From the NCBI GenBank assembly GCA_025356765.1, contig JANXRO010000189.1, positions 1-6,641 of the forward strand: a DNA stretch of 6,641 bases, in the 5' to 3' direction. The notes under the pieces were generated by a model. That model had not been told where the DNA came from. It was given only the letters and a program-made list of their open reading frames with translations, and searched no databases. Made by a program: the position numbers and the translations under genes. Numbering within the stretch: the stretch's first letter is position 1; each line of letters starts with the position of its first letter. The DNA comes from Hyphomicrobiales bacterium (GTDB lineage Bacteria > Pseudomonadota > Alphaproteobacteria > Rhizobiales > Aestuariivirgaceae). Below, one piece after another: positions 5,344-6,641 of this stretch.

Positions 5344-6575
5344 GCGAACAGGCCGCGCAATCTTTGTGGCCAATCTGGCAGCATGAATGTGCGCTCCACA
5401 ATGGCATAAAATCCAAGGCCGCAAACCAACACCAAGGGAATTAAAATCACGCTGCATAATGCCAGCGTGGCGAGCCAGCTGTTGAGTTGCAAATGCTTGA
5501 CCACAATGTTGGTGGCAATTTGCAAGACTTGCAAATGCACCAGATAAATTGAATAGCATGCGCCGCCGATCAAGCTGACCCATGGTTTGGAACAAAACCA
5601 TTTGAAACTTGAACGATCATCCAACACACCGAAAAACGCAAAAGCAATTCCAGTGATCTGGGTTAAGTAAGCGACATCGGGGTTTTTGACAAAAATCGAG
5701 TCTGCCAGAAAAATGGCGGCAATGCCGGCCCAAGGCAAAATTTGCATGGCGAGGTTTGACGTGCGTTTCAGAACATTGCGCAAAACCTCTTGGTTGCTGG
5801 CCATCATCACGCCCATCCAAAAGAAAACGAAAAAGCGCAACAATGTATATTGCCAAAAAATGGGGCCATGGCTGAGCGGCGTGGTTGGCAAATCCGTTGG
5901 TGTGAAATAACTTGCAGTGGCAAAGCCTGCCACCAACAAAATTAATTCAATCATCCGGCGTTCAGCATTGTTGCGAACAAAATAAAGCAGCGTGAAAAAC
6001 AGTGGTGCCAAAATATAAAACTGCACCTCAATTTCAAGCGACCAACCGGGGCCAAACAGCCGTGGAAACGTGCCATAAATGGGCGAATGAAAATAGAACA
6101 GGCTGGCAATCAAACTGGTGGTTAAACTGGCTGGTTCAGCGTTAAATCTATGCACACCATCGGGCACAAAGCCGGTGACTGAAATTAAAATATAAGTGCC
6201 AATCAATACGATAAAATAAGGTGGCTCTATGCGTAACAAGCGTCGCAGAAAATAGCTTTTCAAATATGCCCCATCAAACGGCATGGGTTTTTTGCGCAAA
6301 TATTGTTGGGCGATGATAAATCCGCTCACTGCAAAAAATAAAAATACGCCAGACGACGGCTGCGCCAGAACAAAAAACAACTGTTGTTCAAAGCCCGTGG
6401 GCTGGCTGATGGGGGTTTGAAAGCGGATAATGCGTTCAACCATATGGCCGATGATCACCATGAAAATTGCAAAAAACCGCAAGCCATCAATTTCGGGCCG
6501 ATAGGTGCTGCCGGGGGTTGTATGGCGGCGCAGCTGGGCTGGCAGGTTGGAGGCGAGACGAGCAAATCGAATGAT
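5310..6575 (-). CDS. Membrane acyltransferase, acyltransferase 3 (OafA/YrhL) family; start codon unresolved
   Basis: Multi-pass inner-membrane protein that in this family moves an acyl group, often acetyl, onto surface polysaccharide or another exported acceptor. Numbering from Leu at the TTG 6482-6480, it has 390 residues with about ten hydrophobic segments. Motifs: GLRFFAIFMVIIGH with His13, FFAVSGF (49-55), RRLLRIEPPYF (80-90), GPGWSLEIEVQFYILAPL (144-161), ACYSIYLVHLQVL (308-320) with His316, and YAIVERTF (359-366). No fused C-terminal domain is present. The open frame continues upstream of TTG 6482 and encodes TYRPEIDG directly before LRFF, the family's normal N-terminus, so the protein almost certainly begins upstream of TTG 6482. 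Yet no ATG, GTG or TTG occurs between that TTG and an in-frame TAG at 6578-6576. I give the full open span; 6482 is the only conventional start. A non-canonical start, a fresh nonsense mutation or a sequencing error could explain this. Substrate unknown. Confidence 0.85.
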   Translation of the reverse strand: MIRFARLASNLPAQLRRHTTPGSTYRPEIDGLRFFAIFMVIIGHMVERIIRFQTPISQPTGFEQQLFFVLAQPSSGVFLFFAVSGFIIAQQYLRKKPMPFDGAYLKSYFLRRLLRIEPPYFIVLIGTYILISVTGFVPDGVHRFNAEPASLTTSLIASLFYFHSPIYGTFPRLFGPGWSLEIEVQFYILAPLFFTLLYFVRNNAERRMIELILLVAGFATASYFTPTDLPTTPLSHGPIFWQYTLLRFFVFFWMGVMMASNQEVLRNVLKRTSNLAMQILPWAGIAAIFLADSIFVKNPDVAYLTQITGIAFAFFGVLDDRSSFKWFCSKPWVSLIGGACYSIYLVHLQVLQIATNIVVKHLQLNSWLATLALCSVILIPLVLVCGLGFYAIVERTFMLPDWPQRLRGLFAKKSALISKAE

Positions 6576-6584
6576 CTATGGCAT
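6576..6584 (-). other. In-frame ATG followed at codon 3 by TAG, upstream of the acyltransferase
   Basis: The minus strand reads ATG CCA TAG (6584 to 6576) in the same frame as the acyltransferase. Without the TAG the ATG would give a 424-residue protein with about 28 residues before the conserved YRPEIDG motif, a plausible N-terminus for the family. This may therefore be the original start, disabled by a nonsense change, or a chance ATG. No clear Shine-Dalgarno sequence precedes it. Confidence 0.35.
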
Positions 6585-6635
6585 AGAAAGCAATGAGACA
6601 ATTCTTTCGTATCGTCAAGTCACAATCAAATGGAC

Positions 6636-6641
6636 GAGGAG
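6636..6641 (+). promoter_or_regulatory. GAGGAG at the right edge, possible ribosome binding site of a plus-strand gene beyond the window
   Basis: The last six bases match the Shine-Dalgarno consensus and face away from the acyltransferase, which would suit a divergent gene starting just outside. The same bases could instead be codons after ATG 6630-6632 (Met-Asp-Glu-Glu). The window ends too soon to decide. Confidence 0.25.

Noticed and set aside
6590..6618. Possible acyltransferase promoter TTGACG (6618-6613) with CATTGC 17 bp downstream on the minus strand
   Set aside because: The -35 is good but the -10 has little resemblance to consensus, so I do not list it as a feature.

Overview
The window looks like ordinary chromosomal DNA from an alphaproteobacterium of moderate GC content. 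The evidence is an alphaproteobacterial-style NADPH-type glutamate synthase large subunit, AT-rich intergenic regions and one EcfG-like promoter. I cannot name a genus from the sequence alone.

Layout from left to right. (1) Positions 1-2925, minus strand: the first 975 codons of gltB, the large subunit of glutamate synthase (GOGAT). The reading frame is uninterrupted, and the C-terminal third lies beyond the left edge. (2) Positions 2926-3092: a divergent control region. It holds a terminator-like hairpin directly upstream of the gltB ribosome binding site, a long near-palindrome, a second short palindrome, and a repeated GTTAG/CTAAC operator-like element at the start of the next gene. (3) Positions 3093-3883, plus strand: a two-gene operon with an ATGA stop/start overlap. 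It encodes a cysteine-free ArsR-family repressor and an AHSA1-type SRPBCC (START-fold) protein. (4) Positions 3906-3934: a strong hairpin terminator shared by convergent genes. (5) Positions 3948-4364, minus strand: a small secreted CHRD-domain protein with a Sec signal peptide. (6) Positions 4365-4532: a second divergent control region with a candidate general-stress (EcfG) promoter facing the CHRD gene and a 19-bp-period direct repeat. (7) Positions 4533-5285, plus strand: a complete classical short-chain dehydrogenase/reductase (SDR), followed by an intrinsic terminator. (8) Positions 5310 to about 6575, minus strand: a membrane acyltransferase of the OafA/YrhL (acyltransferase 3) family. 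Its stop codon and last codons lie inside the SDR terminator, and its translation start is problematic.

The genes do not form one pathway. gltB makes glutamate from glutamine and 2-oxoglutarate. The ArsR/SRPBCC pair is probably a self-contained, autoregulated ligand-responsive unit. The CHRD, SDR and acyltransferase genes look like individual accessory loci. No RNA genes, mobile elements, CRISPR arrays or defence systems were seen. The points most worth following are the gltB leader hairpin, the ArsR promoter/operator with its apparently leaderless start, the EcfG-like promoter, and the broken or non-canonical start of the acyltransferase.
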